A DNA stretch of 64,000 bases from Nipponacmea schrenckii (Eukaryota; Mollusca; Gastropoda; Lottiidae): positions 15,683,769 to 15,747,768 of the forward strand of contig JAUJPP010000007.1 of assembly GCA_030562195.1 (NCBI GenBank), given 5' to 3'. Position 1 is the first letter of the stretch, and every line of letters begins with the position of its first letter. This document shows, piece after piece, positions 12,204 through 25,200 of the stretch. Made by a program: the position numbers and the translations under genes. Below the pieces are notes generated by a model that saw nothing but the letters and a program-made list of their open reading frames with translations, was not told the origin of the DNA and did no database searches.

Positions 12204-13361
12204 TCAACTAACAGTATCATCACTTTTTTTAATCTCCTGTCTAGCCTTGGCTTTGGCTTGGTTTATTGGATTTTGATCAAAAATGTCTTTTTCACGCGCT
12301 TGCCAAAAGTTGGAATTAGCTTTTATATGCAAAGTATTTTCCTTCACTTGAGGGTCCGGAGTTCCATAGTCCGGAGGGTTAGCATTTGGATCATATCCCA
12401 ACACACGCAACATTGGCGCAATATTAGCCATGGTCTTAACAACGTCTTCTGGAAATTGCCCTACCCACTTTGATAATGCTTGTACATTTACAGGTTTGAT
12501 TACTTGATCTGTCGACTTTTCAGTTTTGGATAAAGAAATTCCACCAGGTTTGCCTACAAAGTCTTGGTGGTGTAGCACTGATTCGTTCCAAGGAATATGT
12601 AAAAATTTCAAGATTCTGTGCATCCATATTTCTGGATGAAGCACCAATTGTTCATAATACACGGGCATACATACGCTGGAACCCACCCGAATACACTGGG
12701 AATACATTGTATCAACGGCTTGGTTCCATCTTTGGAGACATTTCTTTGGATTTTTAAGGTCAAAACCTGATATTGTGACTTTCCTACTAATAATAGAGTT
12801 CACTACAGCTCGACCATCTCTGATCATAAACAGGAATTTGGCATTAGGAAATATATGGTGAAGATATATAGTGGATTTCAAAGTAAAGGGATCTTTGTTA
12901 CACAGATGCTTCGCTGCCGTTCCATGTTTAGCTATTATTTCTAGAATAAAATTTTGAACCGCAGAATCCATGACGTCACTGGTGATTCCCGCTTCCGCGA
13001 GTCTCTTTTTCTCAGTTGCTGAACGTTCCCATTGCGTTCTCATACCGAGGATTCTTGGAATAATACGTGTTTCTTCACCACAACGGATCTCCGGATGAGC
13101 ATCAAGTAGCGCTCGCATCAAAGTTGTTCCACTCCGAGGGACTCCTCCAACAAATATTAATGGCATAAATTTGTCGTATGGAATAGCTCTTTGATCCGAA
13201 TCGTACACATATTTTGTCCGTTCTTTTGGAACCATGTAGAGTTTTGGACCACTGTCACAAGGGTAGGCAATGAACAGCATGTACACTAAAACACATAACC
13301 CAATACACATACACAACAATTTTTTAGACGAACTTGTGCGGAATAAACCCATTGTATCCAT
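12204..13361 (-). CDS. TPST: Protein-tyrosine sulfotransferase (tyrosylprotein sulfotransferase)
   Basis: A 385-residue Golgi type II membrane enzyme that transfers sulfate from PAPS to tyrosines of secreted and membrane proteins. Residues 1-14 are cytosolic, about 15-34 form the signal anchor, and the catalytic domain begins near residue 66. Diagnostic motifs are [13 protein letters not shown] (PAPS 5'-phosphosulfate loop, from residue 71), CGEETR with the catalytic base at Glu97, CNKDPF (Lys156), the 3'-phosphate region [18 protein letters not shown], and [10 protein letters not shown] (Ser283). Glu97, Arg76, Lys156 and Ser283 line up at a constant two-residue offset with Glu99, Arg78, Lys158 and Ser285 of human TPST2. 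The length is close to the family norm (about 370-377) with a slightly longer C-terminus. The coding region is uninterrupted by introns. The ATG at 13361 gives the expected short cytosolic tail. Confidence 0.96.
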   Translation of the reverse strand: MDTMGLFRTSSSKKLLCMCIGLCVLVYMLFIAYPCDSGPKLYMVPKERTKYVYDSDQRAIPYDKFMPLIFVGGVPRSGTTLMRALLDAHPEIRCGEETRIIPRILGMRTQWERSATEKKRLAEAGITSDVMDSAVQNFILEIIAKHGTAAKHLCNKDPFTLKSTIYLHHIFPNAKFLFMIRDGRAVVNSIISRKVTISGFDLKNPKKCLQRWNQAVDTMYSQCIRVGSSVCMPVYYEQLVLHPEIWMHRILKFLHIPWNESVLHHQDFVGKPGGISLSKTEKSTDQVIKPVNVQALSKWVGQFPEDVVKTMANIAPMLRVLGYDPNANPPDYGTPDPQVKENTLHIKANSNFWQAREKDIFDQNPINQAKAKARQEIKKSDDTVS

Positions 13362-16300
13362 ATACTTTCAAATATAAAAACTTGAAGGTTAAAATCTAGT
13401 TACACGAACTAATCTAAATTACACAGTAAAAACGAAATTTTATAATATTTGATATACGATGATGTAAAATTGGGAGTTAAAATATATTTTGTTGAGTATC
13501 CTTCTTTCGCCAATTAGTATCCTTCTTTCGTCAATTAAAATCTAGTTGTCGTATTTAAGTATTTACAAATACTAACACGAGAACAATGCACATACCTTAC
13601 ATATATACAGTTACACAAATTTCACGAAGTTCAAAATAACCCTTTGGTACTAAAATTATATATAGCCTTTGTTGACGTTAATTATGTAGGAAGGTAAAAG
13701 TAATAGGGTGAAATGTTTTCAATACCTTTCTCGGTAGGAATGGAACTTGATATATTATGATACATATGAGGATGATATATAAAATGACATCGTATATAAA
13801 TGTCAGTATATGTTCTAAATTAGAATGTATCTTATCACAGCGATACACTTGAAAGTTTCGTGAATACAGTGTTTATCACACTACAAAACTCTTACGAATT
13901 GATTCACAGTAATTCAAAGACTTGAAGATCTCAATAGCAGTGAAATTCATAAATATATAGAATTTCCGAATTCTCTCCTCTGAACGTGTTTAATACAGAA
14001 ATACTTTTCGAGTAGAATATCACAAATAAAACGATCCAAGGCATATGGTTAAACTATGACACAACAATCCAGGTAAGTATGACAATTAGAACAATTGTTG
14101 AATGAAATATTGTCTGGTAGCCTGCCTACTTGGTCAATTATCAACCGGCAAATTATATTTAACGCTGTCTCGTTGTGTCACGGCAGGTTCACAGTTAACT
14201 CAAAACGAGTGTTTATTCAACATCACAATTACATATTCTTAATAACCCTCAGCTGTCAATAATAGGTTATTTTTCAAATTGCACTGACAGAGTTAGAATT
14301 AAATTATACGGTATAACTCCATAATATTAAACTTCGGACTTATTTTCTTCTATCGTTTCTCTGCAAATAGAAAATAATATCATATATACAAGAATGGACA
14401 AAATCGACTCGTCCTCATCTTCACAATATCAAGCTACTAAGAGTTGTATTATTTAAGAATTCTGTTATGTTATCTATGGTAGCAGGTTATTCTTTTGATG
14501 AAGATATGCTCTTATTGGTAAATTTAAAATTTTATGTTCATTCTAAAACGCAGTTTTTCTTAAACATATTATTATCGAAGGCTTTTGTTGGTTGTATTTC
14601 TTCCTATCAAATCACTGCGATTAGTGAATGAAGACATATAGTTAGAAATAGCTTCACTTTGTCAAGATGAAGATATCTAAAATCAAAACTGAATGATAAG
14701 GAAGTTAACATACAAATGGTTGTATTGTCCTGACCTTGAGTGCACTCAGCACTAATCATTCACACGTTAACATAATTGAAATATTTCATAGGCTATGCAC
14801 TCAGAGGCATAAAGACTACTATGATTGATGAGAAAACGATAAGCGAAGACGAGTTTTAAAATCTCATACTTTTATATCTGAGGAATGAAATTTTGTTATA
14901 CCGGTATATCATAATGCATTCTTTTCATAGGAAACTAACAAATGAGATTTACCCGTCAAAAAGATTCCCTTTATAATTAAAAAACCATCCGTAAAACCAA
15001 GAAATAATCCATTTATATTGAAACACACTAGAAATATATATTGCCTTTCATCATGACAACTGTTAAGTCCAACTGATGCTCACGTTGATTAAGTTTAAGA
15101 CTTTAATATGTATTTCTATTCTAGTAATATAACTTGAAAGTTAATATGACCCAAAACAGCCCAAGTGGTTCACATTTATATGAGAGTTAATATGTCTGGA
15201 AAATGTATGTCACATCAATGACTTATCGGTTCCATTGCATTATACCTGACGTCGTTCTGGCAGTTGATGAGTGGTGTTTCCTCAAAAATGATAAAGTGCA
15301 TATTTTAAGCGATGTACCTCTTTGAAAAGACAAGTACCGGTACAAGGATTGGAAGGATCTACATATCAATATCTGCTTTATATGAACTCCAAAAGGAAAA
15401 TGTCATAGAAGTCGTTTGACGTTGGTTAATGCCATGCTCACAATCCATTAAATAACCAATTATGAATCGTAACAACATAAACTCTCAAGAGCATATATCT
15501 ACCAAATAAGCTCATTATAATGGTTTCCAAATGCATTATCGTTATACCAAAGGATTTACAGATGGGAATCGAGTGACATTGAAGATGTCTTATGCTTAAA
15601 TTAAAATGGATTCAAAACAATGCGACTTCAGGTTGTTTCAGAAAGACATCACTATATATACACATAATACAGACTAGAATAAGTAAAAAAAATCTATTTT
15701 GAATCCCTCTACGGATTGTATTATTGAAATAATCAATAGTTTCTGTCACATTATAAATAATAAGATGTGAAAATTCAATTAACTGATATCACCAGTGGAG
15801 TCTAACAATTTTGGACCAGAATTTGACGTTGAATGAATATTATTGATGTCGGCTGTGTATTGAGTTAAAAAGCGTCTGATTGACACCAGTCTCCACATTC
15901 TTTTTATAGTATGTATTGTAGCATTGCTTTAAAGGGATTGAAAAGGTGTTTTCTAAAAAATGATTGTAATCGGTGACAACGATAGAATGAATTTGCATCA
16001 ATTAGAAGTCTCTGGTCTCTGTCATTCTACTAAATCCAAGAGATGACGTCACTAAGTACGAAATATGCTTGTATCATATAAGACGTCATCGAACACTTAG
16101 TTTAAGAAACAGGAACCGCGGACCTCTGATCGAAAATTAAAATACGAATTTCTGAAAATCTCTTTACAATGACTTTAAAAAAAAGAACGAAAATGTAAAT
16201 AATTAAAGAAAAAATTACCCGCTTTGTTTATTTGGATCACATGATTATTAATCTAATGAGGCTCCTTCAGGAGTAAATCCTTTACCAATTGATATTCATC

Positions 16301-18299
16301 ACGTTCATTTAATACACGTATCATCAGTTTAAACCATGTTGATTGTCTAGTTGGACTCCACTGTACCATTAGAAAAACACAAGCGAGTTGACCTCATTGA
16401 AAAGGGGTAAAAAAAAGACAAATTCACCAACAATTTCAAACAACATTTAAAAATTCACCAGGTTAAACACGGCTTGTTTACACATACAGCTTGACATTTA
16501 GAAATTTTAAAATCCGCCTGAGGTTAATCTAGATCGCCATACACTTCTAACTGCCCAGTCATTTAACTAAAACTGTGTTGGACAAATTGATGTCTCGTAC
16601 AATCTTCCAGAATCAAATCACTCCTTTTAAACTAACGATGATCGAGATGAAATCAATTGTTTCAGCCTATATAAGTAATCCAATTCTAGGTAGTCAAGAT
16701 TTTACAAATCCGATTTTCTCACAGGTTCGAACATAAGAGCTGGTAAATAGTTCAAATACGGTAATATTTTCTGTTTGAGTTCCAAATGGCTATACGAGAC
16801 AGCGTTTCACATAACGTTCATATTAACAACGGATTTCCAGTAGAAGAATCATTTATTTTAAACTACCTGAACCTGAAAAGAAAATGTAAATAATGAATAA
16901 AACTAGACTATAAATATTTTAAAAAATACAGGGAACATGTGCATTACGAGATTTTATCAATTGTTGAAGATATGGATGATATACAGAGAAGGGTTCAAAA
17001 TAACAAATCTTTTGATTTTGGGAAACCAAACTAAAAACAAGGTCCATTTACTTTTTAAATTTTTTGCAGCTAGTTGCTTTGTTAGAGTTTCAAATTAAAC
17101 AGACGTCATAATATCTGGTCGCATCTAATAACAAATCTACAATCTTGAAGCGTTATGAAAAGTCTGCATTAAGAGTGAAATGTAGAAGCTTAGTCTAAAC
17201 ATTAAAAGACAACTACAACCTCTTTTGGTTGTGAAGAGTTGTGAAGATATCGACACATCATTAGGAAGTATAAAAGGTATAATAATGACGGATTATCTCA
17301 GACAAAACCCAATTTGCTCGAGGGTTATCCTATCACGTGCCATATAATTTTATGTAATAAATCCATCATTTTTTTTCTTCAACAGAGACACTTATTATCT
17401 GAACAAAAATCTTCCTTTAGAAATCCTATTTCAATCTGACACCATATGCAATGAAAGTGTCAGTGTTGTGCAACCCAGCAGGAAGCAGTAAACTGTATAT
17501 AAGTTTTATAATATATTTTGTGCAAATACGTTCATTTCGTCAAGCTTTTAATGAAACGAGCCACTATCTTACTTGATCTTCGTTTTTGATCTCAATATTT
17601 TGGAGCCACTTCTATCTAGGTCAAAAATTTGTTTCTACGATGATTGTTGTCGGAAAACGTTGGCAGTTTCATTTTAGAAGTATATTACACATACCGATTG
17701 ATAGAATATAGAAAGATGTGGCGAATACTATCACAAATATATTTTTTTATGTCGTACTTTTCTGGTCAGATAATGATCCATATTGGGATAAGTCCTTTCT
17801 TTATCAGGCTGCCCGGTTTGGAATTTCTTATGAGAAATGCGCAACGGCAGCATAATGGTTAGAACGTACCTGAAGTAGTTTAACAGCAAATAGACGTTTT
17901 AATCCGAATTCAAGTGTAGTGATAATACCGCGTGATAATACCGGGCATTTAGTAACGTTTTGGCGCATGTTAATATGGAAATGCATAATCAACACTACAC
18001 TATTAAAATATACATGTATATTGCCTTTCTTTAAGGCAGTGGTTTCCTCCCTTTACAATCCCCCCACTTATTTAAACCCTGTTCATACTTGATCAGCTCT
18101 TGCGAGGACTTCAAATGAATTAACAAATAGAAGGAACCTTTAATTAGAGATTATGATATCTGTTATTATCAGTAAGCATAATGTATGATACCTATAAATA
18201 TCACACATCATTTCTATTTATGAATCATATATCATTATATCAGTGTTGATATTGTGAGAACCAGGGTGAAACTAGAAATAAAATGAATGGAGTTTTACG
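13362..18299. other. Gene-poor intergenic DNA upstream of the sulfotransferase
   Basis: No coding exon can be supported. It includes a truncated copy of the TTAA-flanked MITE at about 14461-14560, TACCGGTA octamers at 14899 and 15335, and an ATG-plus-donor signal at 14056-14072 without a partner exon. Transcription start elements for the minus-strand sulfotransferase gene should lie just above 13361, but none is distinctive. Confidence 0.5.
14461..14560 (+). mobile_element. Truncated copy of the TTAA MITE (right half)
   Basis: This matches the right half of the 350-bp element seen complete at 19090-19443 and 63176-63524: a TTATGTTATCTATGGTAGCA-like block, then the tail AAATTTAAAATTTTATGTTC. 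The terminal bases are eroded. Confidence 0.6.
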
Positions 18300-18599
18300 T
18301 CCTACTCTTCTACACATTATGGGCTAATGAAGATTGGTAATGCCATGCAGTGTGCAAGAAGGGAAATTTTCAACTGTCGAGGTATCTTTAACCTACACAG
18401 CCTGAAGCACACAATACCTTAGTTTATTTTCCCATCCGAACTACTAGACCCTTTCTTCCATGTCAGTCCTTCCTAGCTGCATCACTGATAAGGGGAACCC
18501 GGGCGGAAATATCTGAAAGTCTATCTTGACCTTTGCCAGGATTGAACCCTTGACCTTGGGGTTAGCAAGCAAGCGCCTCACTGAGCCACCACGGCTCTG
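18300..18599 (-). mobile_element. tRNA-derived SINE, minus orientation
   Basis: Read on the minus strand it starts CAGAGCCGTGGTGGCTCAGT, containing a pol III A box (TGGCTCAGTG). A B box follows about 35 bases later (GGTTCAATCC). The tRNA-unrelated body contains GTCTAGTAGTTCGGATGGG and a GTTAAAGATACCTCGAC-like segment. The whole order of blocks repeats in the plus-strand copy at 25151-25400. The two copies are clearly diverged, so both are old insertions. Confidence 0.8.
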
Positions 18600-19089
18600 A
18601 TGAAACTTGAAAGTAATCAATATTCTAAGAAGGATCTATCCATAACATTATCTGATTAATGTCTTTCTTTGATAAAAGTTGTATTTACTAATTCTATAAA
18701 AAGAATACACATAACATGGCTGTTGGCTGTGAAACTACAATTATTTCATTTCTATAAGAGATGATTGTTTCCTTCAGACACTTGGCTTCATGAATTGTTG
18801 ACTGTAACATTTCAATATTTGTTTAAAAATTGTCAGTATCTTGAAGATCAAACATAGTTATCACCAAAACATGTTAAAGTTAATCACATACTTCCTGTTC
18901 AGGTATAGTCTATTTTGTAACTTAAACAATATTTTGAGGTCATGATACCTGCTACTCAGCATTTTCAAAATTTGCTTCAAAGGCAGTGTTAACATGAATT
19001 ATCCATATTATTGTTTTGAGAATATTATTTTTCATTTTTTTGATTATTCAAAAACAAATGTTAAGTATCATGGTTATTTTATTGTTTAG
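18600..19089. other. AT-rich intergenic DNA, nothing recognised
   Basis: No coding potential or distinctive repeat was seen between the SINE and the next MITE. Confidence 0.5.
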
Positions 19090-19443
19090 TTAAAGGATAA
19101 TGGTCTTAGCATGAACATAAAATCTTAGTTCTCAAGAATGGTCAATATGAGTGTATATTGATCAGGTAACTTAGCTGGGTCATCAAGTAACAGAATCTCT
19201 TAAAATATTGAAAACTGCAAAACTAAGTCATTTTTGAAAAACGCTTTATCAATTTATTAAGTGTTTTTCAATAATCAAATGCATCTTTATGGATAATTAC
19301 TTAGTTTTTTGGATATTTATTTATTTTTTATGTTATTTATGATAGTAGGTATATTTACTGATGAATAGAGCACTTACTGACCAAATTTAAAATTTTCAAA
19401 GTTTATGTTCATTCTAAGACCTATTAACCTATTATCCCTTTAA
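19090..19443 (+). mobile_element. Non-autonomous DNA transposon (MITE) flanked by TTAA
   Basis: A 354-bp element. The left end reads TTAAAGGATAATGGTCTTAG and the right end is its approximate inverse (CTAAGACCTATTA...CCCTTTAA). The ends are terminal inverted repeats bounded by TTAA, the target-site preference of piggyBac-type transposases. The centre holds a shorter inverted repeat (AAAACGCTTTATCAAT / ATTAAGTGTTTTT). No open frame is present, so it must rely on a transposase elsewhere. Related copies lie at 31705, 58705 and 63176. Confidence 0.8.
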
Positions 19444-19928
19444 ATCTACATTAGTTTGATTAGCTTAGCTGAGTTAACTTACCCTATCTGTATTAAATAT
19501 AAATCTAACTCTGGTTCAACAACAAGCATTAAAGTTTAAACTGATTGAAGGTGACACAGAAAAATATATCTAGTAAGCCTATAGAGTAGAAATTGAATTT
19601 AGTTTATATATGCAAGCTATAAGTTTTTCATTTAATAATAGACAAACTTAAGCATTCAATTCTGAAAGGTGACCCATTTATTAAATTAAAGAGACAGATT
19701 CACATTTTTTTTACAATCTCATAAGATTCTCATACCTGTCTCAGAATTGGAAAACTTTTAGCAAAGCTATAAATCAATAATAGTGGTCACAGTTCACTGT
19801 CTAAATTTGGATCTTCAAATCCATGTGTGTCTAGCAAGAATTATCAAAAGACAAAAATATAAGTAAAAGAAAAGAAGCTTGAGGTATATTTGAAGAAATC
19901 ATGCTATTTTAATGCTTATATCAATATA

Positions 19929-19998
19929 GTTTGCCATTTTCAAGGGTTGATTTATTATATATCAATATATAATAAATCAACCCTTGAAAATGGCAAAC
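19929..19998. repeat. Perfect inverted repeat: 33-bp arms, 4-base loop
   Basis: The left arm (19929-19961) and right arm (19966-19998) are exact reverse complements over 33 bases, separated only by TCAA. The outer part of the arm (GTTTGCCATTTTCAAGGGTT) is of normal complexity; the inner part is A+T-only. The transcript would form a 33-bp hairpin. There is no coding frame. Candidates are a recently formed palindromic duplication, a miniature foldback element, or a small-RNA hairpin. Confidence 0.95.
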
Positions 19999-22281
19999 CA
20001 GTACCTTTAAAGGTGTCACAATTACAAATAATACATCATTCATTAAGTAAGCTTATACCTGTGTAGTGTATTATTATCCTGATAACAATCAGTATGAGAT
20101 CATACAAGTTATTACATGTTGTGTCTTTTTATAATTTTATATGATGAACTTGTGTATTTTTAAAAAAATTGTAAAAGTGTTGTATATAGATCTGTTCATT
20201 AAATGTACATGTACTTGTGTATTTTTAGAAAAATTGTATAACGAAATATTTATTTACCGGTAATTTTTTTTTAAAATTTTATTGCCCATGGGCTGAATGT
20301 CTATTGGGCCTAATTCTGACCCATGATAAAATAAAGAGTTCATTATCATGAAAGAAATTTTGTACATGAATCTACATTTCAGCTCTGTTACTTAATAAAA
20401 CATCATTTTTTCCTAATGTAGGCTACTATTTAACGCTTACCACTCACTTTCGATACTTAACAGCATTCAATGGAAGTAACTCTGAAAATCAATTGTATTT
20501 TGTTTGTGTTGAAATTGGATGTTGCTACTTGGATTATGCTTTAAAATCAGGAGAATACTATCTAAGAGCAAAACAAGTAATAGGCTATTGATTATATCTG
20601 TTTGATTTTTAAAAAATGTCTCATTCCATTTCATATTCAAGTGACCAAAAAATAAGCAAAATTTAAAATCTTTTGTTTCCTAATATGCAGTTCGAAACCT
20701 AAAATAAACGACAATAATTTAAAAGCAAATTTTTGTCATCAGTTTAAACAGATAGGATTGAAATCCAACTCCTATGCACCCTTTATCATCTAACATGTAA
20801 ATTTGAAAATTGTCCATCTAACCTTTATAAATGTATATTTTTGTAAGAGAATATGATATTAAATTTCGTTATTCAATTAACCTTTAGGAAAAGCTAAAAT
20901 TGAGTTTTATCAGCATGTAAAGTCAATATCAAGACAGTTATGGCAGATTTTTTACAGAAAATATTCTAAGAGGAAAAAAAGCAAATTATTGCATTCAGTT
21001 GAAGAGTTGGTGGCATCTTTTGAATTAAAGAAATGAAATTTGAGTGAAACTGAGTATAAATTTATTGATAAAGATTTCCCACAAGGCATGTCATTAAGAG
21101 TCATTAGAAATAGATTTAATTCAACTAAATTAGCATGATGTCCAAATTATGGTTATGTTATAAGGTTATGTTAAAGGTTCAGGTTTTGCCATTCATATCA
21201 TAATGTAATTTAACTTTAGAAACAGAAACAGGAAATTCCTTAGTAATAATACTAAAAGTTCAGTCAAAATTTTAACCTTCAAATCCACATGTCTAGAATT
21301 AGTTGGAATGAAAACTCATCATTTCTTGTGATAAGATTTAACCTAGAAGAGGGCACTAGAAATTCAAAACCTTAAGAATATTAAATTTCATGAGCAAGGC
21401 AAATAGGTCTACTATTTTGAACATTAATTGGAGTTTACTACTACATGGGGTTCTGTTGAGTTAGTCATAACAAGATCAGAGCAAGTTTATGTATGATGAC
21501 ATCATGCAAAGTCTAGCATGTGAGTTATTCACCTTTTGAAGAATTCCACAAGCTAATGACTCCAAGAAAGTAGGTACCGGTCAAACCTGTCCCCAGGAAT
21601 TAATTGGATGTGGGGGACAGGTTTGCTGCGAATTAATTTTCACTTGGTAGAGACCGAACAATGGGGCTGGGACTGGTAATGTCATAGTCAAAATAAGCTA
21701 TATCTTAAATATTCAAGTGTATATTTTCCAACAGTGCAACTTTATTACTGCTGTCTGACTTTGACTTGATAAAAAAAATCCAGCGGAGTTATTTCCCTTT
21801 AAACAACAATACTAAAAAAAATCTGAGAGCAAGAATCTGAACTAAAATCAACTAGAAATATTTCATTCTTGTGTTTCAGTAGAACTCTAATAGTTCCTAT
21901 CACTGGTAAGCCTATTTATACATAATTCTAATCTAGTAACTTACATTACAGGCAAAACACCAATGGATTTCAAGTCAAACTGTGTTTTTTTGGCACCAGA
22001 CGAATTCCTCTTCAATTCATTTCCAGACGTCACTTTGACTAAAAATCGAATTTTGTATATCATGGATTACCTCCCCTTGCTGCTGAATTTTCGTAATTTC
22101 ATAACGAAAACGCTTGGCTGGTCATTAACGAGTTTCATATCTTTTTTTTTATCAAAATTATCAAATAGCACACACAGTTGCTTATTCGTAGCTGAAAGAA
22201 TATGAAAATGATTTAGAAAAAATAATTACTCCCGAACTCTCTTGAAAAGAAGAACAGATTTGGTCAGAATACAATTTCAAG
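19999..22281. other. Intergenic DNA with the ENY2 5' flank
   Basis: No exon can be supported. The open frame at 21963-22205 follows an acceptor-like AG but has no domain. TACCGGTA lies at 20255. The last few hundred bases should contain the ENY2 promoter and 5' untranslated region. Confidence 0.5.
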
Positions 22282-25200
22282 ATGGCAGAGTAAGAATTTG
22301 TTTATAAAATAGTTTGGTTTTATCTTCTTTTAACACACAGCTATTTATTATTTATTACTGAAGATGTGATTAAATTCGGTTACAAATAGACTAGCATGAA
22401 AAGGTTTATCTTAAGTGAATTGAAATCGGCGCAATATGTGGTCATTATTTTGTAGACTAGGGGCGAGGTGATATTTCAAGTCTGGACCGAAAAACAATGA
22501 TATAGGCCTAGATCTAACAACCTTCTTGAGCATAAACCAAACAATAGAGAAAAACAATCAGTTTTAGAAATGGGGCAATGGGCTAATATATTTCATATTG
22601 TTACATAGGGACAGTGAAGACCAGTTTGTTGATTTTGAAACTGAGAAAATCACAAATCTCACTTTTTTCTGTCATTGGTTTGTCTGGAGGAAAAATTACA
22701 ACAGCTGGTCCACATAAAATTGTATTTGTCACAAGTAGCCTATCTTTTAATACAAATAGATTATATTACAAATTTCCAATAAGAGGGAAAAGCAAGTATG
22801 TCGTCTATTGTTTCGGACTATAACTTTTAGCTATAAGATCTTCAGAAACACTTCAGTAGTTTTTATGATCTACTTTTTTCCAACTTTAGGATAGTGAGGA
22901 TGTTTATCTTTTGTCACCACGTCAAATTGTCAAATTGACCATTGCAATGTCATGTCATCTTTGTCTTTCTCTAGGTATACTGCTATGAGTAGGACAATTG
23001 TTTGAAGCAAAGGACATATAATATTTCTAATTTAGTTGACGGTAACATGTTTTTTTTAGATACGGTTACCAGTAATTTAAAAAGTATTGTACAAGTAATT
23101 TACATAATTTGTTTTTACATTTCAGACTACAAGAAAGAAAAATAAAAGATGCTCAAATGAGAGCAACTATAAACCAGAAATTAGTAGAAACTGGAGAAAG
23201 AGACAGGTAAAATTTAAGGATGTAGTAGTGACAAAAACAGATTCTATAGTAAATCATTGTGTTCATCTAGCTACCAGTTAGAAACATACGAGTAATTAGC
23301 CACCATTGAATGTCAAAAATTAACTAACAAATGAAGGAGTATGAATTAAGCATTACAATCTAAGGATTAAGGATTAAGATAAATTTCTGTCCTCTATAAA
23401 ATTTACAATCCCTTTAAAGTTTGAATTGTCATTGATCATTGGATATTTTTATCATATTCTATATAGATTAAAGGAGTTATTAAGAACTAGATTAATAGAG
23501 AGTGGTTGGAGAGATCAGTTAAAGGCTTATTGTAAAGGTTTGTGTATTATTTAATTTATTTTAAATTCCATTCATTTCATTTTCAAACCTCTTCCCATAT
23601 TCAAGACTATCCCTCTCTACAAATCTGTTAGAATTGCATATATTTAGATGTGAGCTTTCTATCTCTACTTAATAATTTTCATAGTACTTTTAACACTAAA
23701 AATTTGACTGTGTTACCTTGTAAAATAATTACTTAGAAAATCACAATGTTTACAATGCCAAAATAATACAAATAATAAACTAGAATTGCTTACAATTATG
23801 AACGTATTTCAAGAGCCTTAAAATATTATGTAGGCTAAATTTGCAATGACCTACATCTAGACAATATATTGAATATCATTTGACCTAGTTTTGAAACTCA
23901 TAAAATAATTGGGTCACACCTTCCGTAACGGTTAAAAATGGCGAAAATATGAAAATTATAAATTTTTGCTGTATTTAAGTACACTTATCTCTATGAATTT
24001 TTTAAGTAAGCCAAATTAAAAAATACCTACTCGTAGGCAATATATTGAATATTATTTGACTTAATTTTCAAGGTCATAGATTAAGTGGGTCACACCTTCT
24101 GAAAAAAATCGAAATTTGAATAATTTGAAAAAAATACGAAATTTAAAAATCGGCCTCCTAGAAAAGGTAGATAATGATCCAATGTATCTATGTGCTAAAT
24201 TTCATTGAAATCGGTCTATCAATAGTGTCTGAATTACGGCTTTAAGAATTGTAACGAAAATTCAAAATGGCGGCCGATATGGCAGCTTGACCTAATTATT
24301 TAGGTCAAATCGATTACTATTGACAAGTTATTTATAAAACAGTTTTCACTTTTAACCTAGCTGTTATAGACCAGAAGTTACGTAATTACGTCATTTGAGG
24401 CTAAACCGGAAGTCAGATTTTTTTTTCAAAATTTTTAATCATATCGCCTTTCAACTGGTAAAGTTTCAAAATTTTACCATTTATATAACACGAGAAATCA
24501 CGGTCTGAAATTTTTGTCGATGACCCTTGAATTTCGAATTGCTAATCGTAAGTAAAAGATTAAACTGAATTGCATAAAACCTATAATTGTTAGTTGACAA
24601 ATGCATTGAAGTTTTCAAATCTGAAAATTCGGTCGAAATCGAACTGAAAATAAACTTGCTAAAGCAAAAAAACCTCAACTTCCGGATCTCACTTCAGGTC
24701 AGAGATAGAACGTCCGGTTTTGTTTTATTTGATAATAGAAATTATTCTAAGATCAACTGTAGATTTAGAATTTTTGTACCTTTTACCAGTTTGTCTGCAA
24801 ACTCATCCGAGAATTACAAAAAAATAAATAAAAATAATCCGAACGATTACAATACGTTTTCGCCAAAGTCGAAATACGTAAAAAGTTGGTTTGGCAGGTC
24901 GTGAAAATGATGGCATGATGATGGAGATAAGCATTATATCTGCTACATTTACATTAAATAATTTATTTCAGATGTTGTACAACAGAAAGGATTAGCACAT
25001 GTTACTGTTGATGATTTAGTAGCAGAGATTACACCCAGAGGAAGAGGTGAGTTTCATGGGGAACAGTGTCACTTGTGGGAGGTGATTTGCATCGCCCGAC
25101 TTTGATCCCTGCGTCTTTAATCCCCTACCCGCAAATTTCTGGGCATTTGACAGAGCCGTGGTGGCTTAGTGGGTTAGACGCTTGCTCGCTAACCTGAAGG

